Positions 10,701 to 21,815 of a stretch of DNA of 64,000 nucleotides are shown piece after piece (the first letter of the stretch is position 1; the number at the start of each line of letters is the position of its first letter). The translations under genes were made by a program, and so were the position numbers. The notes under the pieces were generated by a model. That model was not told where the DNA came from, ran no database searches, and saw nothing but the letters and a program-made list of their open reading frames with translations. The stretch comes from Providencia burhodogranariea DSM 19968. GTDB lineage: Bacteria; Pseudomonadota; Gammaproteobacteria; Enterobacterales; Enterobacteriaceae. The stretch spans positions 2,305,893 to 2,369,892 of the forward strand of contig NZ_KB233222.1 of the NCBI RefSeq assembly GCF_000314855.2, in the 5' to 3' direction.

Positions 10701-11001
10701 TTCCCGAGCGAACTCCCGATGTAATTAAATGTATTAATTTATTTTCCCCATAAAATTCAGAGTGTTTAGCATAGGCAGGCATATCAAAAATACCCATTTT
10801 GATACCTTTTCCCGTATATCCAGCAGCATAAGCACTATCGGCATGAATACTCGCCAGTCCCCATTGGTGATTAAATTCGGGCGTATGCCAACTCGCAAGA
10901 GTGGCTCGTTTTTCGAATTCAATTGAATCAGCATATACTGATGTGGTGATCATGATCCCTGAAATAATCAGTGTTATTTTATTGAATGGTATCCGCCTCA
11001 C
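7756..11001 (-). CDS. Subtilisin-like serine protease autotransporter
   Basis: Type Va-secreted surface protease of 1081 residues. A signal peptide ends near SVYA-D (residue 24). The S8 peptidase domain spans about 45-470 with catalytic Asp73 (GIFD), His132 (SHGTFVTGIAA), oxyanion Asn265 (GLGNDGN) and Ser413 (SGTSYAAPHVTGAAAL). An autotransporter-associated repeat (GAGSLILSGNNSYTG, about 545-560) starts a beta-helical passenger stem. The last 270 residues form the outer-membrane barrel, ending in the aromatic GHMAWHF. It belongs with Serratia SSP / Bordetella SphB1-type proteins. All triad residues are intact, so it is probably active. A long AT-rich gap with Fur-like sequences precedes it. 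Targets are unknown. Confidence 0.92.
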   Translation of the reverse strand: MRRIPFNKITLIISGIMITTSVYADSIEFEKRATLASWHTPEFNHQWGLASIHADSAYAAGYTGKGIKMGIFDMPAYAKHSEFYGENKLIHLITSGVRSGNYLNLLGEKSDEHFYFDGTLHFKDTDGQLVSHGTFVTGIAAANRDGKGIHGVAFDSQIFSADINDGGDFKGDLRGIDEHITQAGWQAFIGSGVRVINNSWTVDLADNFNGLFDDDSSSKPYFSLSDAKVQFEQLNDLLRISKGGAFQGGIDAGNNGILNIIGLGNDGNKSSTSILGGLGYFMPEVAPYWLTVGSVQNKENYISELEINYVWEQLFSLYQGKNPSENSDDHFTQWINELHENNPSIFVNLKKKFNQQLDRSQISDVLLSQFSTPCGYTASYCVVAPGSNLYSTGVIGSEHNKLVAGYQSGSGTSYAAPHVTGAAALLMQRFPYLSGVEISTILKTTATDLGDVGVDSSYGWGLINLEKAINGPAMFVTKDDIPAEFRIPDLERIEAIQFVADIPGIGAILDKGTVRERICNDRHCDSDTYSNDISGHGGLLKKGAGSLILSGNNSYTGLTSINQGTLHIDGSIVSDVIVNKAGVLGGAGKLASFVVNDGGTITANSATGTLQVTNNATFESGSRYIVDIILRDKKAMPLHIGGDVALNGGEVEIELQNQQNLLAQNKVSGFAGQQLTILTAENDIKGQFNHVVSHYPFLTGGLSHQRNKVLLAIQRNQYSFDEAAHTLNERNVAYAIEALSVSSPIYESLLLSNSQQQARQALQQLSGQIHADIASVQINSSRYLRNAIYERLKQAQDRTMLSNLKADQVGNWGQLLQSAGNTSGYGDIEGFDDYTQGVLLGTDRELMGNTRFGIAGGYTRAKLHGRINGSAQSNNYHFAIYGEKTVDALDLHAGGAYMWGHVNTSRSVAYGSQSDKNQAKYQTGTTQLFGGAAYNLKHQWVDLTPFANLAWVNYQNNGFSESGGAAALNGKKQHLNAIFSEIGFGAGKQWPITKNISLELNSQLSWQHQLNNNSRDSVLSFQHSDSAFNVNSVPASRNGMILKTSMAMEINSQLSILVGYNGLLSDHYQDNSVNGHMAWHF

Positions 11002-12601
<1,600 letters not shown>

Positions 12602-12603
12602 TC

Positions 12604-12629
12604 TTCAAGCAGCCTAAAGGCTGCTTGAA
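12604..12629. terminator. Bidirectional terminator between sanA and yeiB
   Basis: A perfect 11-bp stem, TTCAAGCAGCC / GGCTGCTTGAA, with a TAAA loop lies 2 bases after the sanA stop and 7 bases from the convergent yeiB stop. Confidence 0.75.
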
Positions 12630-12636
12630 TGACTTA

Positions 12637-13803
12637 TCAACTTTTTTGTACCGCCCCATACAATCCTTCAGTGAGTTTTCGCCATCCCCACTCAATAGGA
12701 CCTTGGTTAAAAAAGCGCAGCCAACAATAAGAAAAAATTAAATTAACACTCCATATCGGCACAATAAAAATTAGCAATTCAGGCCGAGAAAAGTGGTTAA
12801 AATAACCAAGATGATAAAAAATTGTCGTACAGATCAGCGTTTGAAGTAAATAATTACTCAAAGCCATCCGTCCAGTACATTTCAGCATTTTTGCTATCAA
12901 ACTGTGCTTAAATATTCCCCAAAAGCCATAAATTAAAGCAATATAACCAAAAGATTGCAGTGGTATCATTAGTTCATTAATAATATAGCCAACTATTGAT
13001 GTAGTAAAATAACTCCAACCAAATTGACTTTGAACATAAAGTGAAAGTATTTGAATTAACAATGCAGGCACAATTAATAACGCTGCTATTTTTCGATAAT
13101 GATGTTGACTAAATTGACCTTTTAACCAACCGTTATTTAATAGTAAAAACCCAGCAATCATCAAACCAAGTAATTGCCACCCATACTGAATAAATAGCAT
13201 CTCAATCATACTCAGAACGGATTGAGCTCGATATATCAAGCTCACACTACCACCAGAAGTTTTTTGCAATAATTCCGATAAAGCTTGCTGGTCGGAAACA
13301 ATCCAAAAATCTGTTGGATCAATCTGACTTCCCAACAAAAATAGAATAAACAATCCAATAATATAAATAGAACAGGCTATCTGAAGTAATCTAGTATTAT
13401 TATTCTGATTAAATAGCAATAGAGCCACTAACCCAGCCAAAGAGTAGGCTAACAGAATATCACCATCCCAAAACCCCACCCCATGAATAAGCCCCAAAAG
13501 AGCTAAAATCACTAAGCGGCACATATTCCATCGCTGACCTTTGCGATGTAATAACGCTAAAGTGGCACCAAACAAAATAGAAAAAATAGCTAAGAATTTA
13601 CCTTGAGCAAATAGATTAAACATCACCCAAACAATAATATCGGATTGGCTAACTGCCGAAGAATATGACGGATTCATATAGGCGATTTGCGGCAAGGCAA
13701 AACCAAAAATATTCATCAATAGAATACCTAAGATTGCTATGCCACGAGTTGCATCAAGCCTATCAATACGCCCTTTAGGAACGGGCGTTGGTGTGACTAA
13801 CAT
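12637..13803 (-). CDS. yeiB: DUF418 family membrane protein YeiB
   Basis: An integral membrane protein of 388 residues with about ten hydrophobic helices and the family opening RIDRLDATRGIAILGILLMNIFGF. The C-terminal DUF418 part contains GRMALSNYLLQ and WRKLTEG. Its biochemical role is not established; DUF418 proteins resemble membrane acyltransferases. I chose the ATG at 13803, matching the N-terminal length of E. coli YeiB, rather than a TTG two codons upstream that abuts the folE stop. It is co-directional with folE, 6 bases downstream, so translation is probably coupled. Confidence 0.88.
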   Translation of the reverse strand: MLVTPTPVPKGRIDRLDATRGIAILGILLMNIFGFALPQIAYMNPSYSSAVSQSDIIVWVMFNLFAQGKFLAIFSILFGATLALLHRKGQRWNMCRLVILALLGLIHGVGFWDGDILLAYSLAGLVALLLFNQNNNTRLLQIACSIYIIGLFILFLLGSQIDPTDFWIVSDQQALSELLQKTSGGSVSLIYRAQSVLSMIEMLFIQYGWQLLGLMIAGFLLLNNGWLKGQFSQHHYRKIAALLIVPALLIQILSLYVQSQFGWSYFTTSIVGYIINELMIPLQSFGYIALIYGFWGIFKHSLIAKMLKCTGRMALSNYLLQTLICTTIFYHLGYFNHFSRPELLIFIVPIWSVNLIFSYCWLRFFNQGPIEWGWRKLTEGLYGAVQKS

Positions 13804-13809
13804 AACCAA

Positions 13810-14469
13810 TTACTGATGGCGGACTGCACGCAAAAATTCTTGGCGTGTATTTTGGCTAGACTTAAATAACCCACCTAACGAGGTTGTTGTTGTTGCACTC
13901 GTTGCATCTCGAATGCCGCGTGCTTTCACACAGTAATGCACTGCATCAATCGATACCGCGACATTATTCGTACCCAATAAAGTTTGCAGCGCAACAAGGA
14001 TCTGCTGAGTAAGCCGTTCTTGCACTTGAGGACGTTGTGAGAAAAATTGCACGATACGGTTAATCTTCGACAAACCAATCACCTTATCTTTAGGGATATA
14101 AGCAACAGTTGCTTTGCCATCAATAGTCACAAAATGGTGTTCACAAGTACTCGTCAACGTAATATCACGAACAGTGACCATTTCATCAACATTCATTTTA
14201 TTTTCAATGACTGTGATTTTTGGGAAGTTAGCGTAATTTAGACCTGAAAAAATTTCATCGACATACATTTTAGCGATGCGTTTTGGCGTATCAGCCAAAC
14301 TATCGTCAGTTAAGTCCAGATTCAATAGCTTCATGATCTCTGTCATATGCCCTTCAATCAGTTGCTTACGCTCTTCGCCTGATTTTGGTTGGATACGCAA
14401 CGGGGTTTCGAGCCCTCTAGCTTCCAAAGCAGCATGAACCAACTCGGCTTCTTTACTCAGAGATGACAT
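13810..14469 (-). CDS. folE: GTP cyclohydrolase I FolE
   Basis: Converts GTP to 7,8-dihydroneopterin triphosphate, the first step of folate synthesis. The 219-residue protein is nearly collinear with E. coli FolE and keeps the zinc ligands Cys109 and His112 (TSTCEHHF) and Cys180 (VHYCVKARG). I start at ATG 14469, which has GGAG 6 bases upstream; an upstream in-frame GTG would overlap that ribosome-binding site. It is the first gene of folE-yeiB, as in E. coli. Confidence 0.97.
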   Translation of the reverse strand: MSSLSKEAELVHAALEARGLETPLRIQPKSGEERKQLIEGHMTEIMKLLNLDLTDDSLADTPKRIAKMYVDEIFSGLNYANFPKITVIENKMNVDEMVTVRDITLTSTCEHHFVTIDGKATVAYIPKDKVIGLSKINRIVQFFSQRPQVQERLTQQILVALQTLLGTNNVAVSIDAVHYCVKARGIRDATSATTTTSLGGLFKSSQNTRQEFLRAVRHQ

Positions 14470-14681
14470 TAGATTCTCCACAAACTGTATAACGATTTTT
14501 ATTAAAATGCAGGTGTGCGCCGTACTCTAAAACAGCATGTCCAGATAATCCAGCGTTACATTAGTGCATCATATGAAATATTTGCATCCACTAATATGAA
14601 TTTTTTCACCATACCTCTTTATACTCTAACCAGATATACCATCATTTAAAGTTGATTATTAACCTATTTCTACTCTGCTGC

Positions 14682-15851
14682 TTAACAAGAACGACGATAT
14701 ACCAATAAACCAGAAATAGATAATGCGATAAATGCTGTATATAACGCAGGATCAAGTTTCCCTGTAAAACTAGTAGAAATAAAGGAAAGTACAGGGCCAG
14801 CTAGCTGCCCTATAGCATAAATGGTTGTCAGTAAACCTGCCATAAATCGATTATGATTAGGAGCAAGCTCGCGTCCCAGCTGCATAGAAAGCTGTACTGC
14901 ACACATAAAACCGCCGCCAATTAATATCGCACCAATCACCAACCCAGAAATACCCGATACAATTTCAGCAATCAATATCCCAATAGCTTGCAACCATAAT
15001 GTGAACGCTAAACGATTTTGTGTTGTCGATAAATGACGTAGCAACATCGCCAAAAGGATACCCACTACAGCTGATATACCAAAAACAGGCCAAATAAACT
15101 GAGCAAATAAGCTATTTGGAAAACGTTGTGTTGCCATTTGCGATAAAAAAGTTGCCGGTAGAATGTAGCCAAACCCAGCTAGGCCATAACTCCACACAAG
15201 TCGTTTAATTGCTGGTGTAAGATGAAATTTTTCAACCTCTCCTATTGGACGATGCCATTGTCCTAATCGAGGTAGATAACGGTTAATATATAAGCTCAAA
15301 ATTAATGCAATTACGCCATAAATAAGCCAACCTTGGCTCGCAGATAACTGCAAATCTTGGATACCGACTGCGAATATACCGCTAATAAATATCCCAAATC
15401 CAGTGCCTGCAAATACAGCAACGCTTAAAGCCGGGCGATTTAACCTTGCCAAACTTTCATTTGCCCAAGCGACAATAAGAACAAGAGCCATACCGCTCGC
15501 CCAACCAATAAAAAAACGAGCAATACTGTGCAAAATAGGTCCATCGAGAAGAGCGGAAAGCAATGTAATAGTAACAGCCCCCCATACTCCCAACAACATT
15601 CGCCATTCAACATAACGACGAGCCCTCATGGCATCAAATGAACCTAATAAATAACCAAAATAATTAAATGCAGCAACTACACTTGCCGTCGACAGTGTTA
15701 ATTGATGCTCTTCTAGCATCAGTGGAACTTGAGGTGTAAGCGTAAATCGCCCTATTCCCATCACAACAATCAACGAAAGAAACCCACTGAAAGCAATATG
15801 GAAAGCAGCAGCACTACGGCTTGATTGAGTTTGTTCGCAGTTTGATGCCAT
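14682..15851 (-). CDS. YbfB/YjiJ family MFS transporter
   Basis: A 389-residue inner-membrane protein with about twelve hydrophobic helices. It opens with GFLSLIVVMGIGRFTLTPQVPLMLEEH, the characteristic first helix of the YbfB/YjiJ (MFS_4) subgroup of major facilitator transporters. Substrate is unknown. It is divergent from moeA, sharing a roughly 240-base AT-rich promoter region. Nothing in the sequence suggests transfer or damage. Confidence 0.82.
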   Translation of the reverse strand: MASNCEQTQSSRSAAAFHIAFSGFLSLIVVMGIGRFTLTPQVPLMLEEHQLTLSTASVVAAFNYFGYLLGSFDAMRARRYVEWRMLLGVWGAVTITLLSALLDGPILHSIARFFIGWASGMALVLIVAWANESLARLNRPALSVAVFAGTGFGIFISGIFAVGIQDLQLSASQGWLIYGVIALILSLYINRYLPRLGQWHRPIGEVEKFHLTPAIKRLVWSYGLAGFGYILPATFLSQMATQRFPNSLFAQFIWPVFGISAVVGILLAMLLRHLSTTQNRLAFTLWLQAIGILIAEIVSGISGLVIGAILIGGGFMCAVQLSMQLGRELAPNHNRFMAGLLTTIYAIGQLAGPVLSFISTSFTGKLDPALYTAFIALSISGLLVYRRSC

Positions 15852-16094
15852 GTATTCCTTTCTTTTTGTTTCATTTAAAATGCAATAATAAATATTATCA
15901 CTGATTTAACACACGCATAACAAAAAAACAATTTTCGTTTGTGCTATTATTTTTCCGTTTTTTCCCATCAAAAATCGGACCAAAAGCTATCTATAATCAA
16001 TTTCTAAACATTCACCCATCACAATATCTCTGCCATAATATGAAGTACCACAACACTTCAAGCCTCAATGGCAAAGCTGAATAATAGGGTTATC

Positions 16095-17336
16095 ATGGAC
16101 ATGAGTCATACCGCAGGATTAATTTCTCTTGAGCAAGCATTAGAAAAGCTTCTTTCGCAAACACAAGTAATGACGGACATAGAAAGTATTCCGCTGACTG
16201 AATCGGCTCAACGTATTACTGCTACTGACATTATTTCTCCGATAAATGTTCCCCCGTTTGATAACTCAGCAATGGATGGTTATGGGCTGTGTTTTGCACA
16301 GTGGGATGGACAAACACCAATGCCAATCGCAGGAAAGTCATTTGCAGGGCAACCAATGCAAGGCGACCTCCCAGAAGGCAGTTGTGTGCGTATTATGACA
16401 GGAGCTCCTGTCCCAAAAGGCGTTGACACCGTTATTATGCAAGAAATTGCACAAGAAACTGAGCATGGCATCGTTTTTACTCAACCAATTAAGAAAGGTG
16501 ATAACATCCGTAAAGCGGGTGAAGATATCGCCCAAAATAGTAGTGTGCTGCCCGCTGGAACTTTATTGTCTACAGCACAATTACCTTTGATTGCCTCATT
16601 AGGCGTTTCAACTGTAGAGGTTTACCGCCGCCTAAAAGTTGCTGTATTTTCTACAGGTGATGAGTTACAAGCCGTAGGAACCCCCCTCAATGAAGGGCAA
16701 ATTTATGATACCAACCGATTTACAGTGCGTTTGATGCTTGAAAAATTAAACTGTGAAATTCTCGATCTTGGTGTTATTCCTGACTCTCTTAAATTACTCA
16801 AACAAACCTTTATTGAAGCGGATAAACAAGCTGATTTAGTGATCAGTAGTGGTGGCGTTTCTGTTGGTGAAGCGGACTACACCAAACAAATTCTTGATGA
16901 ACTTGGTCAAATTGGCTTTTGGAAACTAGCGATAAAACCCGGAAAACCTTTTGCATTTGGCAAACTAAACTCAGCATGGTTTTGTGGATTACCCGGAAAC
17001 CCAGTGTCTGCGGCATTAACCTTTTATCAGCTAGTTCAACCGTTGATTGCTCGCCTTTCAGGTCATTGTCAATGGAAAGCCCCTGTTCGATTCAAAGTGC
17101 CAGTAACAACTCGCTTGAAGAAAAGCCCAGGCCGTCTTGATTTCCAACGTGGAATTCTCAGTGTTAATGAGAATGGCGAGTTACAAGTTGCAACTACAGG
17201 GCATCAAGGTTCCCATGTTTTTAGTTCATTTAGTCTAGCAAACTGCTTCATTGTTTTAGAACGAGAAAGGGGAAATATAGCTGTGGGAGAAACCGTTGAG
17301 GTTGAAATGTTCAATTACTTGCTGAAAAGTGAATAA
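16095..17336 (+). CDS. moeA: Molybdopterin molybdenumtransferase MoeA
   Basis: Inserts molybdate into adenylylated molybdopterin in the last step of Moco synthesis. The 413-residue protein has [10 protein letters not shown] near 56, the MoCF-domain motif [14 protein letters not shown] near 255, and [13 protein letters not shown] near 305. I start at ATG 16095 because AGGG lies 6 bases upstream and the N-terminus then matches E. coli MoeA length. An ATG at 16068 would add nine residues and has no ribosome-binding site. moeB overlaps its stop by one base. Confidence 0.95.
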   Translation: MDMSHTAGLISLEQALEKLLSQTQVMTDIESIPLTESAQRITATDIISPINVPPFDNSAMDGYGLCFAQWDGQTPMPIAGKSFAGQPMQGDLPEGSCVRIMTGAPVPKGVDTVIMQEIAQETEHGIVFTQPIKKGDNIRKAGEDIAQNSSVLPAGTLLSTAQLPLIASLGVSTVEVYRRLKVAVFSTGDELQAVGTPLNEGQIYDTNRFTVRLMLEKLNCEILDLGVIPDSLKLLKQTFIEADKQADLVISSGGVSVGEADYTKQILDELGQIGFWKLAIKPGKPFAFGKLNSAWFCGLPGNPVSAALTFYQLVQPLIARLSGHCQWKAPVRFKVPVTTRLKKSPGRLDFQRGILSVNENGELQVATTGHQGSHVFSSFSLANCFIVLERERGNIAVGETVEVEMFNYLLKSE

Positions 17337-18094
17337 TGACTGTGCAAGAACTTACCGATGAAGAAATGCTGCGTTACAACCGTCAAATCATTCTCCGTGG
17401 ATTCGATTTTGACGGGCAGGAAAAACTCAAGGCCAGCAAAGTGCTGGTTATTGGTCTTGGTGGTTTAGGGTGTGCAGCCACTCAGTATTTAGCCGCAGCA
17501 GGTGTAGGGCTATTAACCCTAGTTGATTTCGATACCGTATCGCTTTCAAACTTACAAAGGCAAACACTGCATCGCGATGCGACTATTGGGCAACCAAAAG
17601 TTGATTCAGCTAAAAGCCAGCTTACTGCAATCAACCCGCACATTCGTATAGAGACTGTTAATAAGCAGCTTAATGATGAACAACTCAGCGAATTAATTTG
17701 TAGTCATCAGGTGATCCTCGACTGTACAGATAATGTTTCCATTCGCGAACAGCTTAACCGCTTATGCTTTCAACAGAAAAAACCATTAGTCTCTGGTGCC
17801 GCTATTCGTATGGAAGGGCAATTATCAGTTTTCACTTACCAAGATGACACCCCTTGCTATCGCTGCTTAAGTCGCTTGTTCGGAGAGAATAGCCTGACAT
17901 GTGTTGAAGCTGGTGTTATGGCCCCTTTAGTTGGAACCATCGGGGCATTAGAAGCCATCGAAACTATCAAGTTGTTAGCCCAATACGGCACAGTAAATAT
18001 GGGAAAAGTGTTATTTTTTGACGCAATGACTATGGAATTTAAGCAATTCAAACTTAGCAAAGATGCTAATTGCGAAGTCTGCTCACATCAATAA
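17336..18094 (+). CDS. moeB: Molybdopterin-synthase adenylyltransferase MoeB
   Basis: An E1-like enzyme that adenylates the C-terminal glycine of MoaD so that it can receive sulfur. The 252 residues show the nucleotide-binding loop GLGGLGCAATQYLAAAGVG near 41, the motif DCTDN near 130, and two zinc-binding CxxC pairs (CYRC near 173, CEVC near 247). Its start overlaps the moeA stop (TAATG), a typical coupled operon. MoaD is encoded at 39332-39577. Confidence 0.95.
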   Translation: MTVQELTDEEMLRYNRQIILRGFDFDGQEKLKASKVLVIGLGGLGCAATQYLAAAGVGLLTLVDFDTVSLSNLQRQTLHRDATIGQPKVDSAKSQLTAINPHIRIETVNKQLNDEQLSELICSHQVILDCTDNVSIREQLNRLCFQQKKPLVSGAAIRMEGQLSVFTYQDDTPCYRCLSRLFGENSLTCVEAGVMAPLVGTIGALEAIETIKLLAQYGTVNMGKVLFFDAMTMEFKQFKLSKDANCEVCSHQ

Positions 18095-18117
18095 CCCACT
18101 ATTCTATAAATAACCGT

Positions 18118-18137
18118 GAAAGGTCTTATGACCTTTC
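18118..18137 (+). terminator. Hairpin after moeB
   Basis: An 8-bp stem GAAAGGTC/GACCTTTC with a TTAT loop lies 24 bases after moeB. No U-run follows, so efficiency is uncertain. Confidence 0.4.
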
Positions 18138-18272
18138 GCTAACATTAGATTAAGAATATTCCTAAAAATTAAATTATTTTCGCTTTAACCTTATACTATC
18201 CCTTTCGTGATGGCTTGCGAGTGTCGCTATCATCACTTTTCATTTTATAGATAAGTTACTGAGAGTATTAAT

Positions 18273-18608
18273 ATGCAATTCCCTCCTTGCCCAAAATGTC
18301 AGTCTGAATACACCTACACTGATAACGATATGTATGTCTGCCCTGAGTGTGCGCATGAATGGAATGATGCCGAACCAACCGAAGAAGCGGATGAATTAAT
18401 TGTAAAAGATGCTAATGGAAACCTATTAGTTGATGGTGATACTGTTACTGTGATCAAAGATCTCAAAGTAAAAGGCAGCTCATCTATGCTGAAGATCGGC
18501 ACTCGCGTGAAAGGTATTCGTTTAGTTGAAGGCGATCATAACATTGATTGTAAAATCGATGGTTTCGGCCAGATGAAACTAAAATCTGAGTTTGTGAAGA
18601 AGAACTAA
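18273..18608 (+). CDS. yjdM: Zinc-ribbon protein YjdM (PhnA family)
   Basis: A cytoplasmic protein of 111 residues with an N-terminal zinc ribbon (CPKC at 6-9, CPEC near 28-31) and a C-terminal small-barrel domain typical of YjdM/PhnA. Despite the historical name PhnA, E. coli YjdM is not a phosphonate enzyme, and its role remains unclear. ATG 18273 has a TGAGAG sequence about 8 bases upstream. It is a single-gene unit convergent with ybiT. Confidence 0.9.
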   Translation: MQFPPCPKCQSEYTYTDNDMYVCPECAHEWNDAEPTEEADELIVKDANGNLLVDGDTVTVIKDLKVKGSSSMLKIGTRVKGIRLVEGDHNIDCKIDGFGQMKLKSEFVKKN

Positions 18609-18728
18609 TATATTGTTAGATTATTCGAATTACCTGTCTGCACTTAATAATTCGAGTAACAAAAGTTATCAACACTACTTAGTTAAAATAGTAGCTTCGA
18701 CATTAAATATCCAATCAATAAAAATAGA

Positions 18729-18755
18729 AAGACCTAGCTCGTAAGGCTAGGTCTT
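18729..18755. terminator. Bidirectional terminator between yjdM and ybiT
   Basis: A perfect 10-bp stem AAGACCTAGC/GCTAGGTCTT with a 7-base loop lies between the two convergent genes, with A- and T-rich flanks on both sides. Confidence 0.7.
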
Positions 18756-18801
18756 AAATCATTAAAAAGTGCATCAACACCTTTTAAATCGAAAGATAAA
18801 C

Positions 18802-20400
18802 TTATCCTTCAACACCTTGGCTCGTCAGGTACTCTTCATAAGTACCTTTGAAATCAATAACTTTATCTTCTTTGATTTCTAGAACACGGCTTGCTAATGA
18901 ACTAACAAACTCACGGTCATGAGAAACGAACACTAATGTACCTTCGTACATTTCAAGCGCAAGGTTTAACGATTCAATTGATTCCATATCCAAGTGGTTA
19001 GTTGGCTCATCCATAATTAAGATATTCGGTTGCTGCATCATCAGCTTACCAAACAACATACGGCCTTGCTCTCCACCCGATAAAACGGATACTTTTTTCT
19101 TGATATCGTCCTGAGAAAATAACAAGCGACCTAAAATACCACGGACGGCTTGTTCATCATCACCTTCACTTTTCCACTGGCTCATCCAGTCAAAAACATT
19201 AAGGTCGGTATCAAAATCGTCGGCATGATCTTGCGCATAATAACCAATAGAGCAATTTTCAGACCACTTAACGGTACCACTTTTCGGTGATAATTCACCA
19301 ACCAGTGTTTTCAAAAATGTGGTTTTACCGATACCGTTAGCACCGATAACCGCCATTTTCTCACCCACTTCAAGTAGTAGATTAAGATTTTTAAATAGAA
19401 GAGACTGCTCATAACCATTGGAAACGCCTTCTAATTCCAATGCATTACGGAATAGCTTTTTCTCTTGCTCAAAACGAATAAATGGGTTTTGACGGCTAGA
19501 AGCTTTAACTTCATCAAGCTGAATTTTATCGATTTGACGTGCACGAGAAGTCGCTTGTTTTGATTTTGAGGCGTTAGCACTAAAACGGCTAACAAAAGAT
19601 TGTAATTCAGCAATTTGCGCTTTTTTCTTGGCGTTATCTGAAAGCAAACGCTCTCTTACCTGTGTTGCCGCAATCATATACTCATCATAGTTACCAGGGA
19701 ACAGACGTAATTCGCGGTAGTCCAAATCAGCCACATGCGTACATACGGTATTAAGGAAGTGCCTATCATGCGAAATAATGATCATAGTGCAGTTACGATC
19801 GTTCAAAACCTGCTCTAACCAACGAATGGTATCAATATCAAGGTTGTTCGTCGGTTCATCAAGTAACAGAATATCTGGATTAGAAAATAGCGCTTGTGCC
19901 AATAGCACACGCAATTTCCAGCCAGGAGCAACTTCACTCATTGGGCCGTAATGTTGCTCAACAGGGATACCAACACCTAACAGTAATTCACCTGCACGAG
20001 CTTCGGCGCTATAACCATCCATTTCACCATAAGCAACTTCAAGATCAGCAACACGGTAGCCATCTTCTTCACTCATTTCAGGAAGTGCATAGATACGGTC
20101 ACGCTCTTGCTTCACATTCCATAGCTCAGCATGCCCCATAATCACAGTATCAAGCACACTGAATTCTTCAAAAGCAAATTGATCCTGACGAAGTTTACCA
20201 ATACGCTCATTCGGATCTGTGGTATTCACATTACCCGCTGATGGCGTAAGGTCTCCCCCCAAAATCTTCATAAACGTTGATTTGCCAGCGCCATTAGCAC
20301 CGATCAACCCGTAACGGTTCCCTGTTCCGAATTTAACTGAAATATTTTCAAACAGTGGCTTACTGCCAAACTGCATAGTGATATTGTTTGTCTGTAACAC
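18802..20400 (-). CDS. ybiT: ABC-F ATPase YbiT
   Basis: A soluble ABC-F protein of 532 residues with two ATPase domains: Walker A GANGAGKS near 36 and GANGIGKT near 355, plus two signature and Walker B pairs ([22 protein letters not shown]). ABC-F proteins bind the ribosomal E site and modulate translation. No membrane domain is present. Near identity over long stretches to E. coli YbiT supports the assignment. In the second signature (LSGGEQGRM) the motif is intact. It is monocistronic, with the insertion element upstream. Confidence 0.95.
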   Translation of the reverse strand: MLQTNNITMQFGSKPLFENISVKFGTGNRYGLIGANGAGKSTFMKILGGDLTPSAGNVNTTDPNERIGKLRQDQFAFEEFSVLDTVIMGHAELWNVKQERDRIYALPEMSEEDGYRVADLEVAYGEMDGYSAEARAGELLLGVGIPVEQHYGPMSEVAPGWKLRVLLAQALFSNPDILLLDEPTNNLDIDTIRWLEQVLNDRNCTMIIISHDRHFLNTVCTHVADLDYRELRLFPGNYDEYMIAATQVRERLLSDNAKKKAQIAELQSFVSRFSANASKSKQATSRARQIDKIQLDEVKASSRQNPFIRFEQEKKLFRNALELEGVSNGYEQSLLFKNLNLLLEVGEKMAVIGANGIGKTTFLKTLVGELSPKSGTVKWSENCSIGYYAQDHADDFDTDLNVFDWMSQWKSEGDDEQAVRGILGRLLFSQDDIKKKVSVLSGGEQGRMLFGKLMMQQPNILIMDEPTNHLDMESIESLNLALEMYEGTLVFVSHDREFVSSLASRVLEIKEDKVIDFKGTYEEYLTSQGVEG

Positions 20401-20528
20401 TTCTAGGCCTTTAATTAACGATTCGAGAATGCCCCACCAAATAGCGGCGCATTATGCCACAATCGAGCGCTTAGATCTTGTGCTGATTTAATCGACCAAT
20501 GTGCTTTACAAAATATACTCGTCACTAA

Positions 20529-20640
20529 TTGACTGCTCCCCTCCCTAAGGGGGTAAAATTCCCAATTCACAGAGTCCAACCTACGCCTCGCTAAGCGATT
20601 TAGGAATGACAGACTCTCCAAGGACTAACACCGCTAGACC
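20529..20640 (-). ncRNA. Candidate omegaRNA at the tnpB 3' end
   Basis: TnpB elements usually produce a guide RNA that overlaps the tnpB 3' end and finishes at the transposon right end. Here the minus strand after the tnpB stop forms a GC-rich hairpin at about 20533-20555 and ends with TCAA at 20529-20532. The guide would be the host sequence from 20528 downward. The position is by analogy only. Confidence 0.35.
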
Positions 20641-21711
20641 AGCGGCTTTAATATTTTTAGCGGCGTTAATGTCACGGTCATGATCAGTATTGCACTCAGG
20701 GCATACCCAAGACCGTCTATTTAACGCCAGTTTAGGCAGTGTGTATCCGCAACAATCACAGCGCTTTGAAGATGGGAAGAACTGTTCTATGGCAACTACA
20801 GAACGTCCAGAGCACTCAGCCTTGTACTGTAATTGATGCACAAACTCACCCCAACTTGCGTCTGCTATCGCTTTAGATAATTTAGGGTTGCAGATCATGT
20901 TTTTTACTTTTAAGGATTCAACGCAAACAACTTGGTTCTCGTTAATCAGTTTGCGGGATAACTTGTGCAAGTTATCCATTCGGCAATCGGCAATTTTTGC
21001 GTGGAGTTTTGCGACTTTTAGTTTTGCTTTAGCGCGGTTACTTGAGCCTTTTTTCTTTTTGCTCAATCGCCTCTGTAGCAGAGCTAAACGTTTTGCATAT
21101 TGCGCAGTGTGGCGGGGATTACCTGTTTTAAATCCAGTATCAGTGACGAACAAATCTTTTAAACCAACATCAGTGCCTACCGTTTTTGCAGAGATAGGCC
21201 GTGGTTTTGATTCAAATTCACACTAGCAGGACACGAAATATCGTCCGGATGCGTCTTTGGATATGGTGATGCTTGATGACGTGGATGGTAGCTCTCGACT
21301 CCAACGAATATCTAACGGCTCTTTGCTTTTAGCCATGTACAGCCTGCCGTCACGGTACTTGAAAGCCGTATTCATGAAAGTTACTGATTGTCTATGGTGC
21401 TTGCTTTTGAATGTTGGGTATTTAGCGCGACCAGCAAAGAAGTTAGCAAAAGCTGATTGTTGGTGACGCAAGGCTTGTTGCAATGGCTCGGAGCTAACGT
21501 CATTCAGCCATGAATATTCAGGGCTTTCTTTCATAACAATTAGTCTTGCGCTCGCTTTAGTGTATGTGACTTTCTCTTTGTTTTCATAGAAAGCGTCGGT
21601 ACGCCAACGAAGGATTGAGTTATAGACGAAACGTACACAGCCGAACGTTTGAGCTAAAAGCTCAGCCTATTCAGGTATTGGGTAAAACCGATATTTATAT
21701 GCGCGTTTCAC
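20581..21711 (-). pseudogene. tnpB: tnpB with two in-frame amber codons
   Basis: RNA-guided nuclease TnpB/OrfB of an IS200/IS605-family element. One reading frame runs from GTG 21711 to 20581 (376 codons plus stop) and keeps typical features: N-terminal YRFYP, FGCVRFVYN, RuvC-I Asp in VGTDVGLKDL, RuvC-II Glu in VCVESLKV, zinc ribbon CDCC...CPEC, and RuvC-III Asp in DRDINAAKNI. It is interrupted by TAG at 21667-21669 (after YPIPE, where Gln is usual) and TAG at 21223-21225 (after GRYFVSC, where Leu is usual). There are no frameshifts. Both changes are single-base events from CAG and TTG. The intact 3' two-thirds could still be translated from internal starts but would lack the N-terminal half. 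Confidence 0.85.
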
Positions 21712-21815
21712 TCTTATATTCTCATAGTGCGCCGTGTAAAGCACTGGCATTATTTACAGTTAAAGTCAACTGCACGCCTTATATCCCCGACCTAAAAGGA
21801 CAGGGTTTTACGGCG

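Larger units (their letters stand above)
20529..21815 (-). mobile_element. IS1341-type (IS200/IS605 family, tnpB-only) element
   Basis: The element contains a decayed tnpB and no tnpA. Its right end is proposed at 20529, where the minus strand ends in a hairpin (CCCCTTAGGGAGGGG) followed by GCAGTCAA; TCAA matches the right cleavage tetranucleotide of IS608-like elements. The left end lies near 21815, just upstream of a subterminal imperfect hairpin at 21785-21805 (CCCC-GACC-TAAA-AGGAC-AGGG on the plus strand). No terminal inverted repeats or target duplication are expected for this family. Exact left boundary is uncertain by about 20 bases. Confidence 0.65.

Noticed and set aside
20581-21711. 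Programmed amber recoding (selenocysteine/pyrrolysine-like) in tnpB
   Set aside because: Positions correspond to ordinary Gln and Leu, no downstream element is evident, and point mutation is simpler.
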